Part shown: positions 10,148 through 18,842 of the stretch, piece by piece
Position numbering within the stretch: the first letter of the stretch is position 1
Layout of the letters: the number at the start of each line of letters is the position of its first letter
Assembly (NCBI GenBank): GCA_002011745.1
Contig: MTOU01000040.1
Span: 1 to 57,313, forward strand
Source: Nitrospirae bacterium JdFR-85
GTDB lineage: Bacteria > Nitrospirota > Thermodesulfovibrionia > Thermodesulfovibrionales > JdFR-85
Length of the DNA stretch: 57,313 nucleotides
Reading direction: 5' to 3'
Notes under the pieces: model-generated
The model's input: only the letters and a program-made list of their open reading frames with translations
Told to the model about the DNA's origin: nothing
The model's database searches: none
Position numbers and translations under genes: made by a program

Positions 10148-11176
10148 TCAGAGCTGTTCTGCCAGCTCCTTCACGAGCCGTTCTGTCTTTTCCCATCCAA
10201 GACAGGGGTCTGTGATAGACTTTCCGAAAATACCCTCATTGGGCTGTTGAGCTCCATCAACGAGAAAACTCTCGATCATTAATCCCCTCACAAGGTCTGC
10301 AAGTGTAGCAGATTGTCTTCTGCTCTGAAGCACCTCCTTTGCAATCCTCGGCTGTTCAAGATAGTTTTTGTTGGAATTTGCATGATTTGTATCAACAATA
10401 ATTGTAGGATTTTTCAGATCCCTCTCTAAATAAATCTCTGCAAGTCTCATCAGGTCTTCATAGTGATAATTGGGGATATTCTGGCCATACTGGTTTACAG
10501 CTCCTCTTAAAATACAGTGCGCATAGGGATTACCAGTGGTTCTTACTTCCCATCCCTTGTAGCTGAATACATGCCCTGCCTGGGCTGCCTGAATAGAGTT
10601 TAGCATCACCTCAAGGTCACCACTTGTTGGATTCTTCATACCTACAGGTATATCCAGGCCACTTGTGGTAAGACGGTGTTCCTGATTTTCCACTGACCTC
10701 GCCCCTACCGCAACATAGCTGAGTATATCCTCCAGATAGGGATAATTACTCGGGTAGAGCATCTCATCTGCTGCAGTTAGATGGGATTCACTCAATGCCC
10801 TGAGATGCATCCTCCTAATCGCCCTTATGCCCTCAACGATGTTTGGCTCTTCCAGGGGATCGGGCTGATGCATCATTCCCTTGTATCCAAGCCCTGTTGT
10901 TCTGGGTTTGTTTGTATAAATACGGGGTATAAGGACCAGTTTGTCCTTTACTTCCTCTTGTAGCCTTGCCAGACGGACCACATACTCACATACTGCATCC
11001 TCGTCATGGGCAGAACAGGGTCCTATTATGAGCACAAACTTGTTTGACTCTCTCTTGAAGACAGAAATTATCTCTCTGTCTCTCGCTTCTTTCACCTTCT
11101 GGAGAGACTCATTGAGGGGCATCTCTTCGAGTACCTCTGAGGGCTCGGGTATTTTTCTTAGATAATCAAATCCCAT
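10148..11176 (-). CDS. aroF: 3-deoxy-7-phosphoheptulonate (DAHP) synthase, class I AroFGH type
   Basis: A 342-aa class I-alpha DAHP synthase. It condenses phosphoenolpyruvate with erythrose 4-phosphate, the first step of the shikimate pathway. Recognisable blocks are IGPCSAHD, PRIYTNKPRTTGLGYKG, GARSVENQEHR, PVGMKNPTSGDLE, VDTNHANSNK and a C-terminal GKSITDPCLGW. The length matches the E. coli isozymes (about 350 aa). Which feedback class it belongs to cannot be read safely, so the symbol is generic. Its ATG shares one base with the stop codon (TAATG) of the upstream regulator gene, so translation is coupled. Confidence 0.95.
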   Translation of the reverse strand: MGFDYLRKIPEPSEVLEEMPLNESLQKVKEARDREIISVFKRESNKFVLIIGPCSAHDEDAVCEYVVRLARLQEEVKDKLVLIPRIYTNKPRTTGLGYKGMMHQPDPLEEPNIVEGIRAIRRMHLRALSESHLTAADEMLYPSNYPYLEDILSYVAVGARSVENQEHRLTTSGLDIPVGMKNPTSGDLEVMLNSIQAAQAGHVFSYKGWEVRTTGNPYAHCILRGAVNQYGQNIPNYHYEDLMRLAEIYLERDLKNPTIIVDTNHANSNKNYLEQPRIAKEVLQSRRQSATLADLVRGLMIESFLVDGAQQPNEGIFGKSITDPCLGWEKTERLVKELAEQL

Positions 11177-11799
11177 TATTTTATTTTATATTTTTTTATC
11201 TTATTTCTGAGAGTGTTTCTATTAAGACCAAGCAGTTTTGATGCCTCAGACTTGTTTCCTCCTGTGGTATCCATGGCAATCTTCAGAAGGGCCCTTTCCA
11301 CCTCACACAGAACAGTGTCATAAATTGACACTCTCTCTATCTCCTTGAATCTCCCCAGATAGTTTCCAACCTTCTCTTTTAGAAACTCCTCTATCGTCAG
11401 ATTTTCAAGATAGTCAAACATCTCCTCCAGCTGTTTCACCTTAGTAGCCCTTTTAAGTACAGCAATTAATTCTTTTCTATTCAGGGGCTTAAATATGCTT
11501 GAGAAGGCACCATTCTGGAGTGCTTCTATCCTAAGCTCTCTATTGCCTTCCTCTAATATCGCTACGGGTATTATGCCTGAATTTAAAGAAACCATGCTTT
11601 CAAGGCATTCAATACAGGTTCCATCGGCAATCTCACAATCAATAAATATTATCTGTCTGTCTTTTGAGCACTTAAGAGAGGCTCTTATCTCATTCTTTAC
11701 CACAAGTTGCAGATCAAGGTCTTTTAATACATCCTTGAAAAATTCTACTGTTGTTTGATCATTGCTTACAAGTAGTATTTCCTCTAATTCTCTGACCAT
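11176..11799 (-). CDS. Response regulator with Fis-type DNA-binding domain
   Basis: A 207-aa regulator. The receiver spans about 1-120: the acceptor Asp is probably D54 (IIFIDCE) and the conserved Lys is K104 (SIFKPLN). The usual N-terminal acidic pair is reduced to a single Asp (D14 in LLVSNDQ), so Mg binding may be altered. A linker helix leads to a Fis-like helix-turn-helix at about 165-207 (NKSEASKLLGLNRNTLRNKI). There is no AAA+ domain, so it resembles the short RegA/ActR group rather than a sigma54 activator. The direct overlap with DAHP synthase suggests an operon; the cognate kinase is unknown. Confidence 0.84.
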   Translation of the reverse strand: MVRELEEILLVSNDQTTVEFFKDVLKDLDLQLVVKNEIRASLKCSKDRQIIFIDCEIADGTCIECLESMVSLNSGIIPVAILEEGNRELRIEALQNGAFSSIFKPLNRKELIAVLKRATKVKQLEEMFDYLENLTIEEFLKEKVGNYLGRFKEIERVSIYDTVLCEVERALLKIAMDTTGGNKSEASKLLGLNRNTLRNKIKKYKIK

Positions 11800-11828
11800 A
11801 ATCCTAATCTCAAGTAGACCAGTATTTC

Positions 11829-11858
11829 TTGAAAAAATAGCTTATAATTTTTTATAGT
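11829..11858 (+). promoter_or_regulatory. Candidate promoter of the fmdB-family gene
   Basis: TTGAAA (11829-11834) and TATAGT (11853-11858) are separated by 18 bp, about 45 bp upstream of the start codon, in a very AT-rich divergent intergenic region. Confidence 0.45.
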
Positions 11859-11903
11859 TAAACTGTATAGCAACCTTTTAACTTTTTACAGGAGGTACCC
11901 TCA

Positions 11904-12095
11904 ATGCCAATTTATGAGTATAAATGTGAAGATTGCAAAGAGAAATTCTCCCTTCTTCAAAGAGTAGGAACTACTGAAAAGGATACCATATGTCCCCAAT
12001 GTGGTTCAAGCAGGGTAAAAAGAATTTTTTCCACTTTCTCATGTTCGAGTTCTACATCAGGAGGTTTTACACCTTCCTTTTCAGGGCCTACTTGA
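11904..12095 (+). CDS. FmdB-family small zinc-ribbon protein
   Basis: A 63-aa protein opening with MPIYEYKCEDC, the hallmark of the FmdB family of putative regulatory proteins. Four cysteines (C8, C11, C30, C33) form a zinc ribbon, and the tail is Ser/Gly-rich and disordered. A strong AGGAGGT ribosome site precedes the ATG. The function of the family is poorly defined; proposed roles are in transcription of amide-utilisation genes or in ribosome-associated functions. A hairpin overlaps its stop codon. Confidence 0.9.
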   Translation: MPIYEYKCEDCKEKFSLLQRVGTTEKDTICPQCGSSRVKRIFSTFSCSSSTSGGFTPSFSGPT

Positions 12096-12105
12096 GGCCC
12101 TTCTT
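12083..12105 (+). terminator. Hairpin overlapping the fmdB stop, likely terminator
   Basis: A perfect 7-bp stem AGGGCCT/AGGCCCT with a 5-nt loop includes the fmdB stop codon. Only a short TCTT follows, so the U-tract is weak. A second hairpin (GCTGAG/CTCAGC, 12109-12127) follows immediately. Together they plausibly separate fmdB from speD. Confidence 0.55.
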
Positions 12106-12142
12106 CGTGCTGAGTAGTTTGCTCAGCGAGGTCTCTTTCTGC

Positions 12143-12172
12143 TTGACAAAAAATTGATGTTTGTTTTATCCT
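12143..12172 (+). promoter_or_regulatory. Candidate promoter of the speD-speE operon
   Basis: A consensus TTGACA (12143-12148) and TATCCT (12167-12172) are separated by 18 bp. The predicted start near 12179 gives a leader of about 50 nt carrying a small hairpin (GGAGA/TCTCC, 12184-12200) before the TTG start of speD. Confidence 0.55.
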
Positions 12173-12230
12173 AAATGCCTTGAGGAGATATTTTGTCTCC
12201 ATTAAATCCAAATTGAAGGGGGGTTGTGGA

Positions 12231-12638
12231 TTGCATGCTTTAGGTACTCATTTATTAGTTGAATTAAAGGATTGCAATCCTGATGCAATCAGGGACCTAA
12301 ACTATGTAAGAGAGACAATGATCTCTGCCGCAAGAAAGGCAAAAGCTACTATTGTTGATGTGGCCTTCCATGAATTTAGCCCCTTTGGTATTAGTGGAAT
12401 GGTTGTAATTGCGGAATCCCATCTCTCAATCCACACATGGCCAGAATATGGATATGCTGCAGTGGATATCTTTACCTGTGGAGATACTATAAAACCAGAT
12501 GAGGCGGCAAGATATCTGATTGAGAAGTTTCAGTGTAAAAATCCTTCTATAGTGGAGATGAAGAGGGGGATCATCTCCCATTCTGGAGAAAAACTTCCAC
12601 ACAAGGTCAGTAATGCTGAATTCCAGATGGTTTCTTGA
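12231..12638 (+). CDS. speD: S-adenosylmethionine decarboxylase proenzyme, class 1B
   Basis: A pyruvoyl enzyme that decarboxylates S-adenosylmethionine to supply aminopropyl groups for spermidine. The frame is open from a TTG at 12180. I prefer the TTG at 12231 because it follows a purine-rich AAGGGGGG, lies about 50 nt after the predicted transcription start, and puts the key residues exactly where they are in the Thermotoga enzyme: self-cleavage S63 in AESHLSIHTW, H68 and C83. That gives 135 aa. Cleavage between E62 and S63 makes the beta chain and the pyruvoyl alpha chain. The end overlaps speE by 26 bp. Confidence 0.93.
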   Translation: MHALGTHLLVELKDCNPDAIRDLNYVRETMISAARKAKATIVDVAFHEFSPFGISGMVVIAESHLSIHTWPEYGYAAVDIFTCGDTIKPDEAARYLIEKFQCKNPSIVEMKRGIISHSGEKLPHKVSNAEFQMVS

Positions 12639-13518
12639 GATTACCAGTGATACTGAAGTAAATATGCATGCCCTTGAGGAGGTTATATATTCCTCAAGGA
12701 CCAAATATCAGAAACTGGAGATTCTGAGACTCGGTAGATTTGGTAAGAGTTTGATCCTTGATGGAAAGATGCAGTCTGCCGAGGCGGATGAGTTTATTTA
12801 TCATGAATGTCTTGTCCATCCTGTTCTGCTTGCCCATGGTGATCCAAGGAATGTGCTAATTGCTGGAGGTGGAGAGGGCGCCACAATTAGAGAAGTTCTC
12901 CGTTGGCCTACTGTTGAGAAGGTCTATATGGTTGATCTTGACCGTGAGGTGGTTGAGGTATGTAAGCAGTATATGCCAGAGTGGCATAAAGGTGCCTTTA
13001 ATGACAGTAGAGTAAAGGTCTTTTATGAGGATGCGAGAAAGTTTATTGCCGAGGCATCTGAGAAGTTTGATGTTATAATTCTTGACCTGCCAGAGCCAAT
13101 GGAAGCAGGGCCTGCAATAATGCTATATACAGAGGAGTTTTACAAGGAGGTCGCAAATCATCTCACCCCAGGAGGTGTAATGGTAACACAGGCAACAACT
13201 GTATCGATTATAAACTGTGATGCCTTTGCCATAATCTATAAAACCATATCAGAGGTCTTTAAGGTTGTAAGACCCTATTGGACTGCTGTACCTTCTTTCT
13301 ATACACCCTGGGGATTTGTATTCGCCTCGAATGGGAAAGACCCAAAGGGCTTGGATGTGGGAGAGATAAAAGAGAGGCTTACAAAAATAGATGGTGCTTT
13401 AAAATTCTATAATCCTGAAATACACCTTGCCCTTTTTGCTATACCTGAGTATCTGAAGGATATCTTGGAGAAAGAGACAAGGGTTAACAGGGATTCCTCA
13501 CCCATATCCTTTTACTAA
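12613..13518 (+). CDS. speE: Spermidine synthase (polyamine aminopropyltransferase)
   Basis: A 301-aa aminopropyltransferase that moves the aminopropyl group of decarboxylated SAM to putrescine. It shows an N-terminal beta region, the Rossmann nucleotide-binding motif IAGGGEGATIRE (about 83-94), VYMVDLDREVVEVC, and the active-site segment IILDLPEPMEAG, followed by LYTEEFY. The start lies within the last 26 bp of speD, so the two are translationally coupled: the product of SpeD feeds SpeE directly. Confidence 0.95.
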   Translation: MLNSRWFLEITSDTEVNMHALEEVIYSSRTKYQKLEILRLGRFGKSLILDGKMQSAEADEFIYHECLVHPVLLAHGDPRNVLIAGGGEGATIREVLRWPTVEKVYMVDLDREVVEVCKQYMPEWHKGAFNDSRVKVFYEDARKFIAEASEKFDVIILDLPEPMEAGPAIMLYTEEFYKEVANHLTPGGVMVTQATTVSIINCDAFAIIYKTISEVFKVVRPYWTAVPSFYTPWGFVFASNGKDPKGLDVGEIKERLTKIDGALKFYNPEIHLALFAIPEYLKDILEKETRVNRDSSPISFY

Positions 13519-13552
13519 TCCAACCAAAGAAATCTTAAAGGAGGTCTTCCTA

Positions 13553-15178
13553 ATGAATTTCCAATCAGCAGAACAATGCTGGAGAGTTATAAAAAGAGAA
13601 TTAAAGAGAGAACTTCTGAAAGAGATTGAAAGATTTGCAAGAGAGAGTACTTCTCCAACAAAGGTAGTCTTTGGAACATCAGGCTGGCGTGGAGAGATAG
13701 GAACAGATTTCACTTTCCAGAATGTGAGAGTTGTAACAGAGGCGATAATAAATGTGCTGAAGACAGAGAATCCAGAGCTTAAAGAAGCCCTGGGCATAAG
13801 AGACTTTGAAGATGTAAAGAAGAGAGGTGTTATAGTAGGACATGATAACAGATTTCTCGGGCCTGAGTTTGCCAGAGTTGTAATGGGACTGCTCAGCAGG
13901 GAGGGGATAAAGGTCTATTATGGAGGAGAAACCACAACTCCGGAGATATCTGCCTGTATTGAGATGCTTGATGCAGCCTGTTCAATAAACATCACACCCT
14001 CTCATAATCCTTCAAACTACTCTGGACTAAAGTTTAATCCATCTGATGGCGGGCCTGCAGGACCTGAAATCACAGAGAGGATACAACAGGAGGCGAATGC
14101 CCTTATGGGTGCTACTGCAGAAAGGATCTCTCCAGAGCCTTCTTATGAGAGTATTGATACTACTGCTCTTTATATAGAGTATCTTCAACAGAGGGGCACA
14201 ATTGATCTACAAAAGATTAAAGATTTTGTAAAGAACGCTGACTGTCTTGTTGTGGTTGACCATGTCCATGGTGCCACAAGGGGAAGACCAGAGAGGCTTT
14301 TTAACATAGAGGCAGGCACAAAGCTGAGATTGTTGAGAACTGAAGATGATTATCTCTTTGGAGGAGTAGCACCTGAACCATCTGCTGAGAATATGAAGAA
14401 GGTTATCAAAGTGCTCAAAGAAGGGGATGCCACTTTCAGAATCGGTGCAATAATGGATCCAGATGGAGACAGGATAAGATTAGCTGATCATAATATCCAG
14501 ATTCCAATGAACTACTTCGGGGCAATGGCACTGCATTTTCTCTATGTATACAAGGGGATTAAGGGATTAGTTGTCAAATCAGTAGGCACAAGCAATTTCG
14601 TGAATGCTATTGCAGAGCCTCTGGGTATTAAGGTGGTGGAGACAAAGGTGGGATTCAAGAACTTCCGTCCATATATGTTAAGAAATGCTCCAGAAAGGGC
14701 AATAGTCGCCTTTGAGGAGTCTGATGGAATATCTGCCTACAACCATACTCTTGAGAAGGATGCATTGTTTGGGTTGCTGTTGGCTGTAGAGATGGTAGCA
14801 ACAACAGGAAAGAATCTGAGTGAGTATCTCAAAGAACTAATGGATGAATATGGCTATTACTATCCTGATCGTTCTGGGATAGAAGTGGACAGGGCTCTGG
14901 CAGGTGAGGGACTTAGAAGAAAGATATTAGCCCTTGAAAGCCGCTATCCAGTAGGCAGTAACATAAGGATTGGTGACAGAGATCTGAAGATCACAAAGGT
15001 GATCACTATTGATGGAATAAAATTTATACTTGAAGATGGTTCCTGGCTTATGATTAGACCTTCTGGAACAGAACCGAAAGTGAGATTTTATATAGAGTCA
15101 AGAGATCCTGAGGAAAAAGAAGATGTGTTCAATACAGCGAGAAGACTTACTGAGGAGGCAATAAAGGGAAGTGATTAA
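13553..15178 (+). CDS. Phosphoglucomutase/phosphomannomutase family protein
   Basis: A 541-aa alpha-D-phosphohexomutase. The phosphoserine loop is NITPSHNPSNYSGLK, the metal-binding loop is MDPDGDRIR, and the C-terminal phosphate-binding loop is RPSGTEPKVRFY; FGTSGWRGEIG is near the start. It interconverts hexose 1- and 6-phosphates for envelope polysaccharide or glycogen metabolism; sugar specificity cannot be told from the sequence. The ribosome site AAAGGAGG is strong. It sits 34 bp after speE and overlaps the HAD gene by 8 bp. Confidence 0.92.
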   Translation: MNFQSAEQCWRVIKRELKRELLKEIERFARESTSPTKVVFGTSGWRGEIGTDFTFQNVRVVTEAIINVLKTENPELKEALGIRDFEDVKKRGVIVGHDNRFLGPEFARVVMGLLSREGIKVYYGGETTTPEISACIEMLDAACSINITPSHNPSNYSGLKFNPSDGGPAGPEITERIQQEANALMGATAERISPEPSYESIDTTALYIEYLQQRGTIDLQKIKDFVKNADCLVVVDHVHGATRGRPERLFNIEAGTKLRLLRTEDDYLFGGVAPEPSAENMKKVIKVLKEGDATFRIGAIMDPDGDRIRLADHNIQIPMNYFGAMALHFLYVYKGIKGLVVKSVGTSNFVNAIAEPLGIKVVETKVGFKNFRPYMLRNAPERAIVAFEESDGISAYNHTLEKDALFGLLLAVEMVATTGKNLSEYLKELMDEYGYYYPDRSGIEVDRALAGEGLRRKILALESRYPVGSNIRIGDRDLKITKVITIDGIKFILEDGSWLMIRPSGTEPKVRFYIESRDPEEKEDVFNTARRLTEEAIKGSD

Positions 15179-15776
15179 GGCTATTCTGTTTGATTTTGGG
15201 GGTGTCATTGCCGAGGAGGGGTTCAGGGAAGGGTTAAAAGAGATAGCAAGAAAGAATGGGATCTCACCTGAAGAGTTCTTCTCCTTTGTGAGTGATTTTA
15301 TCTACACCAGTGGGTATCTGCTGGGCAGAGCAGCAGAGAAAGACTTCTGGGATGCTCTTAGAAAGGAGATGTCTATTAAAGGCAGCGATGAAGAACTAAG
15401 GAGAGAGATTCTTGACAGGTTTATTATTCGTAGAGAGATAATGAAGCTTGTTGAACAACTGAAGAAGAGAGGATACATTGTAGGTATATTAAGCGATCAG
15501 ACAAACTGGCTCGATGAATTGGATAAAAGAGATGGATTTTTAAAGCTGTTTGATTATGTGTTTAACTCCTATCATCTGCACAAGGCAAAAAGAGATCCCA
15601 CAGTATTCTCTGATGTTGCCCAGACTATGGGGCTAAGACCCGAAGAGGTGCTATTTATTGATGACAATCCTGAAAACCTGAGGAGGGCAGAAGAAAAGGG
15701 GGTAAGAACAATTCTTTTTACAGAGTTTGAGGACCTTTTAGGGAGATTAAAGGAAGAGAGGATTTTTACAGAATAG
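15171..15776 (+). CDS. HAD-superfamily hydrolase (subfamily IA)
   Basis: A 201-aa haloacid dehalogenase-like phosphatase. Motif I is ILFDFGGV with nucleophile D8; the second acidic position is G10, as in the YihX-like group. Motif II is GILSDQT, the Lys is within LHKAKRDP, and motif IV is VLFIDDNPEN. The start is GTG, 8 bp inside the upstream mutase gene. Coupling to a phosphohexomutase suggests a sugar-phosphate substrate, but that is inference. Confidence 0.86.
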   Translation: MIKAILFDFGGVIAEEGFREGLKEIARKNGISPEEFFSFVSDFIYTSGYLLGRAAEKDFWDALRKEMSIKGSDEELRREILDRFIIRREIMKLVEQLKKRGYIVGILSDQTNWLDELDKRDGFLKLFDYVFNSYHLHKAKRDPTVFSDVAQTMGLRPEEVLFIDDNPENLRRAEEKGVRTILFTEFEDLLGRLKEERIFTE

Positions 15777-15934
15777 CAAGCCACTAAAGACTTTTTCCAG
15801 ACTATTTAAACTTTGGTTGCCTTTTTTGTTCTGATAGGAGTAGTATAAAAGGTGAGAAGCCGCAACTCAAAGAGTATATCTCTCCAGGGTTCGGCCTCTC
15901 CACAATAAAATATTGATTAGGAGGATAGTTAGCC

Positions 15935-16462
15935 ATGCAGAGTCCAAAAATCCGAATGATAGGGATAATTATTCTGATATTTGGGGTTATTCTAACTACA
16001 GATGCATTCTCTGGTTCCAATGACAAAGTGGTCACAAAAGGCAAGAGAGTCTCTATAGAATACACTCTAAAACTTGAAGATGGCTCCACAGTAGACACCA
16101 ATGTGGGTGGTAAACCCTTCACCTTTGTTCAAGGGGCGAACCAGATCATCCCAGGTCTTGAGAAGGCGATAGAAGGGATGAAGGTGGGTGAGACAAAGCA
16201 TATCGTGATCCCTCCTGAAGAGGGTTATGGAAAGATAAATAAAGATGCCTTTAAGGAATTCAGTAAGGAGCAGATTCCAAAGGATGCCCTTAAGGTAGGC
16301 ACTATTCTTCAGGCTCGTGGACCGAAGGGAGAAATATTTTATGCAAGAGTGGCTGAGATAAAAGAGAAGACCGTCGTGCTTGATTTTAATCATCCCCTTG
16401 CCGGTAAGACCCTATACTTTGATGTAAAGATACTGGATGTGCAGTCTATAGAGAAAAAGTAA
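15935..16462 (+). CDS. Exported FKBP-type peptidyl-prolyl isomerase
   Basis: A 175-aa FKBP/SlyD-like isomerase with an N-terminal export or anchor segment (hydrophobic 8-22). The catalytic fold begins near residue 35 (VSIEYTLKLEDGSTVDT), with FVQGANQIIPGLEKAIEGM and IPPEEGYG. An inserted flap domain ends in VLDFNHPLAGKTLYFDV, typical of SlyD-type proteins. No His-rich metal tail is present. It probably assists folding in the periplasm. The ribosome site AGGAGGA is clear. It is monocistronic and convergent with the amidase gene. Confidence 0.9.
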   Translation: MQSPKIRMIGIIILIFGVILTTDAFSGSNDKVVTKGKRVSIEYTLKLEDGSTVDTNVGGKPFTFVQGANQIIPGLEKAIEGMKVGETKHIVIPPEEGYGKINKDAFKEFSKEQIPKDALKVGTILQARGPKGEIFYARVAEIKEKTVVLDFNHPLAGKTLYFDVKILDVQSIEKK

Positions 16463-16470
16463 GCACTGAG

Positions 16471-17271
16471 TTAAGCACATAAAGGTCCGTAAAGGGAAGG
16501 CCTTCTATCAGACAGTAGATTATTGTAAGGATTTATAGATTTCTCCCTTGCAATTGAGACATCTATCTCAGCAGTGAGGAGCTCTTCTCTGTCCTCGGAG
16601 GCCCTTACAATCACCTTACCATCAGGTGAGACAATCTGACTTTTGCCTATGAATCTCAGCTCCTGTCCCTGTTTCCTCCGTTCCACACCTGTCCTGTTTG
16701 CCGTTATAGCAAAGACCCTGTTTTCAAGACACCGTACAGGCATTGCCTGGGGACAGTAGGGAAGAACAAGGTTTGAAGGATGGGCTATTATATCGGCTCC
16801 CTGAATTGCAAGGGTCCTCGCAGACTCTGGAAAGAACCAGTCAAAGCATATCATTATGCCTACTCTTCCAAACTCTGTATTCCAAACCCTGAAACCAGTG
16901 TCTCCTGGGGTGAAAAAGATCTTTTCTTCAAAGAACAGATGGGTTTTTCTATAGAGGCCGATAAAGCCCTCAGGGCCTACAAACACTGCAGAGTTGTAAT
17001 ATCTATTGTTGAACCTCTCAGGCAAACCACCAATGATGTACAATCCCTTTGCCTTAGCGATTTCTTCAAGTGCCTTCGTGGTATACCCCTCAGGTATATC
17101 TTCAGAGAGTATCTGGACCTCTTCATGATTTCTGAACTGATACCCTGTGGCAAAGAACTCAGGCAGAACAACAAGACAGTTCTTTAGTTTCTGAAGAGCT
17201 TTCTTTACCTTAAGAAGGTTTTCCTCTTTCTCACCAAATACTGGCTCAAACTGATAACATCCTACAAGCAT
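16471..17271 (-). CDS. Carbon-nitrogen hydrolase (nitrilase superfamily amidase)
   Basis: Nitrilase-superfamily enzyme with the Glu-Lys-Cys triad: E in VVLPEFFATG, K in YRKTHLFFEE, C in IMICFDWFFPES. It cleaves C-N amide bonds; relatives include omega-amidases and carbamoyl-putrescine or N-carbamoyl amino acid hydrolases. The frame is open from a TTG at 17292, but the ATG at 17271 (MLVGCYQFEP) fits the usual family start, giving 267 aa. No strong ribosome site is visible for either. Polyamine genes are a few kb away, but no operon link supports a polyamine role. Confidence 0.86.
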   Translation of the reverse strand: MLVGCYQFEPVFGEKEENLLKVKKALQKLKNCLVVLPEFFATGYQFRNHEEVQILSEDIPEGYTTKALEEIAKAKGLYIIGGLPERFNNRYYNSAVFVGPEGFIGLYRKTHLFFEEKIFFTPGDTGFRVWNTEFGRVGIMICFDWFFPESARTLAIQGADIIAHPSNLVLPYCPQAMPVRCLENRVFAITANRTGVERRKQGQELRFIGKSQIVSPDGKVIVRASEDREELLTAEIDVSIAREKSINPYNNLLSDRRPSLYGPLCA

Positions 17272-17356
17272 AATTGGAATATAATATAACAAAAGGGCCT
17301 TTATAATGTAAGTGGAAGGTGAAAAAAGCTCTGTAAGTTTGCTAAAATAATACTGT

Positions 17357-17433
17357 GGTGAGCGTAGCTCAATGGTTAGAGCACTGGACTGTGGCTCCAG
17401 GGGTTGTGGGTTCGAGTCCCATCGCTCACCCCA
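17357..17433 (+). tRNA. tRNA-His (anticodon GUG)
   Basis: The acceptor GTGAGCG pairs with CGCTCAC. A G at -1 (17357) can pair with discriminator C, the identity element of tRNA-His, and CCA is encoded. The anticodon stem CTGGA/TCCAG encloses CTGTGGC, giving anticodon GTG. It lies 15 bp upstream of mnmE on the same strand. Confidence 0.97.
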
Positions 17434-17448
17434 ATTAATACTTTAATA

Positions 17449-18822
17449 ATGGACTTAGAAGACACCATCGCTGCCATATCCACCCCGCCTGGTGAGGGAG
17501 GAATCGGGATAGTTAGAATCTCTGGCAGAGATGCCATAAGGATTGCCTCAAGGATTTTCCATTCTCCTAAAGGTAAAGACCTTAGAAAGGTTCCCTCACA
17601 CACAATCCATTATGGTTACATCATTGATCCAAAAGAGGGTGAAAGGATTGATGAGGTCTTGGTGTCTGTAATGCGGGCTCCCAATACCTACACAAGGCAG
17701 GACATTGTAGAAATAAACTGCCATGGTGGTATGGTACCTCTGAGAAGGGTACTCCAGCTCGCCATCAGAGAAGGAGCAAGGCTTGCAAACCCAGGAGAGT
17801 TTACATTAAGGGCATTTCTTAATGGCAGGATTGACCTTTCACAGGCAGAGGCGACTGCAGACCTCATAAGGGCAAAAACAGAGAAGAGCAGTCAGATAGC
17901 CCTGCAACAACTCCGTGGTGAACTTTCTGATAGGATTTCGTCAGTATCAGATAGAGTTGCCGATATCACTGCTCACATAGAGGCGTATATTGACTTTCCA
18001 GAAGAGGATATAGAACCCATGACGCTTCAGCAGATCCAGAGAGACCTCCAGGACTGTATAGACAAACTCACGAGACTGTCTGCATCTTACGAGGAGGGTA
18101 GATTCTTCAGAGAGGGTCTTGCTGTGGCAATCGTGGGGAAGCCGAATGTGGGTAAGTCCTCGCTTCTTAATGCACTTTTACAGGAAGACAGGGCAATAGT
18201 AACCCATATCCCTGGCACCACGAGAGATCTGATCGAAGAGTACATAAACCTCAATGGCATACCCCTGAGGATAATAGACACTGCGGGCATCAGACAGTCC
18301 AAAGACCTTGTGGAGTCAGAAGGTGTGAAAAGGACGCTACAGGCCGTGGAAAGGGCAGATATGGTGTTGGCGGTGTTTGATATGAGTAGTCCCCTGACAG
18401 ATGAGGACAGAGAGGTGCTTAAAAGGGTGAAAACAGCAAAGTCAATACTCGTTCTCAATAAGACTGACCTGCCCCAGGTGGTCTCTGAAAGGGAATTCCC
18501 TGAAAGCCTTCCAAAGGTGAAGATATCAGCCAAGACAGGTGAAGGACTTGATGACCTTAAGAGAAGGATTGAGACAGAGGTTCTTAAAGACAGGGCAGGC
18601 ACTGAAGGAGTGATGGTGACAAATCTAAGGCATAAGATTGCTATTGACAGGGCCGCAGATTCTCTCAAAAGGGCCAGCTCGTGCCTTGCAGAGAAGATGC
18701 CCCTTGAGATAATGGCGATTGAGCTAAGGGAGGCATTGCAGAGTCTCGGTGAGATTACAGGGGCTGTTACTACTGAGGATATACTTAACAGGATCTTTAG
18801 TCAGTTCTGTATAGGCAAGTAG
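17449..18822 (+). CDS. mnmE: tRNA uridine-5-carboxymethylaminomethyl(34) synthesis GTPase MnmE
   Basis: MnmE (TrmE), 457 aa from the ATG at 17449; the frame extends upstream into the tRNA-His gene, so the longer start is rejected. With MnmG it modifies the wobble uridine of tRNAs. The N-terminal folate-binding domain starts DTIAAISTPPGEGGIGIVRISG. The G domain has GKPNVGKSS (P-loop), DTAGIR (switch II) and NKTD. The C terminus ends in the required FCIGK, with the catalytic Cys. No strong ribosome site is seen, so read-through from the tRNA promoter with weak initiation is likely. Confidence 0.97.
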   Translation: MDLEDTIAAISTPPGEGGIGIVRISGRDAIRIASRIFHSPKGKDLRKVPSHTIHYGYIIDPKEGERIDEVLVSVMRAPNTYTRQDIVEINCHGGMVPLRRVLQLAIREGARLANPGEFTLRAFLNGRIDLSQAEATADLIRAKTEKSSQIALQQLRGELSDRISSVSDRVADITAHIEAYIDFPEEDIEPMTLQQIQRDLQDCIDKLTRLSASYEEGRFFREGLAVAIVGKPNVGKSSLLNALLQEDRAIVTHIPGTTRDLIEEYINLNGIPLRIIDTAGIRQSKDLVESEGVKRTLQAVERADMVLAVFDMSSPLTDEDREVLKRVKTAKSILVLNKTDLPQVVSEREFPESLPKVKISAKTGEGLDDLKRRIETEVLKDRAGTEGVMVTNLRHKIAIDRAADSLKRASSCLAEKMPLEIMAIELREALQSLGEITGAVTTEDILNRIFSQFCIGK

Positions 18823-18842
18823 GACTGTGCTATAATACACTC

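Noticed and set aside
12180-12230. Longer start for speD
   Set aside because: It would begin at the predicted transcription start with no ribosome site, and it moves S63/H68/C83 off their conserved numbering.
12096-12230. SAM riboswitch ahead of speD
   Set aside because: The region has two small hairpins but I cannot fit the SAM-I, SAM-II or SAM/SAH consensus; a promoter and a short leader explain it.
15777-15934. Possible structured RNA between the HAD and FKBP genes
   Set aside because: A few short complementary words (AGCC/GGCT type), but no stable extended stem or known motif; it probably holds only the FKBP promoter.
17404-17448. Longer start for mnmE
   Set aside because: It begins inside tRNA-His; the family N terminus starts at 17449.
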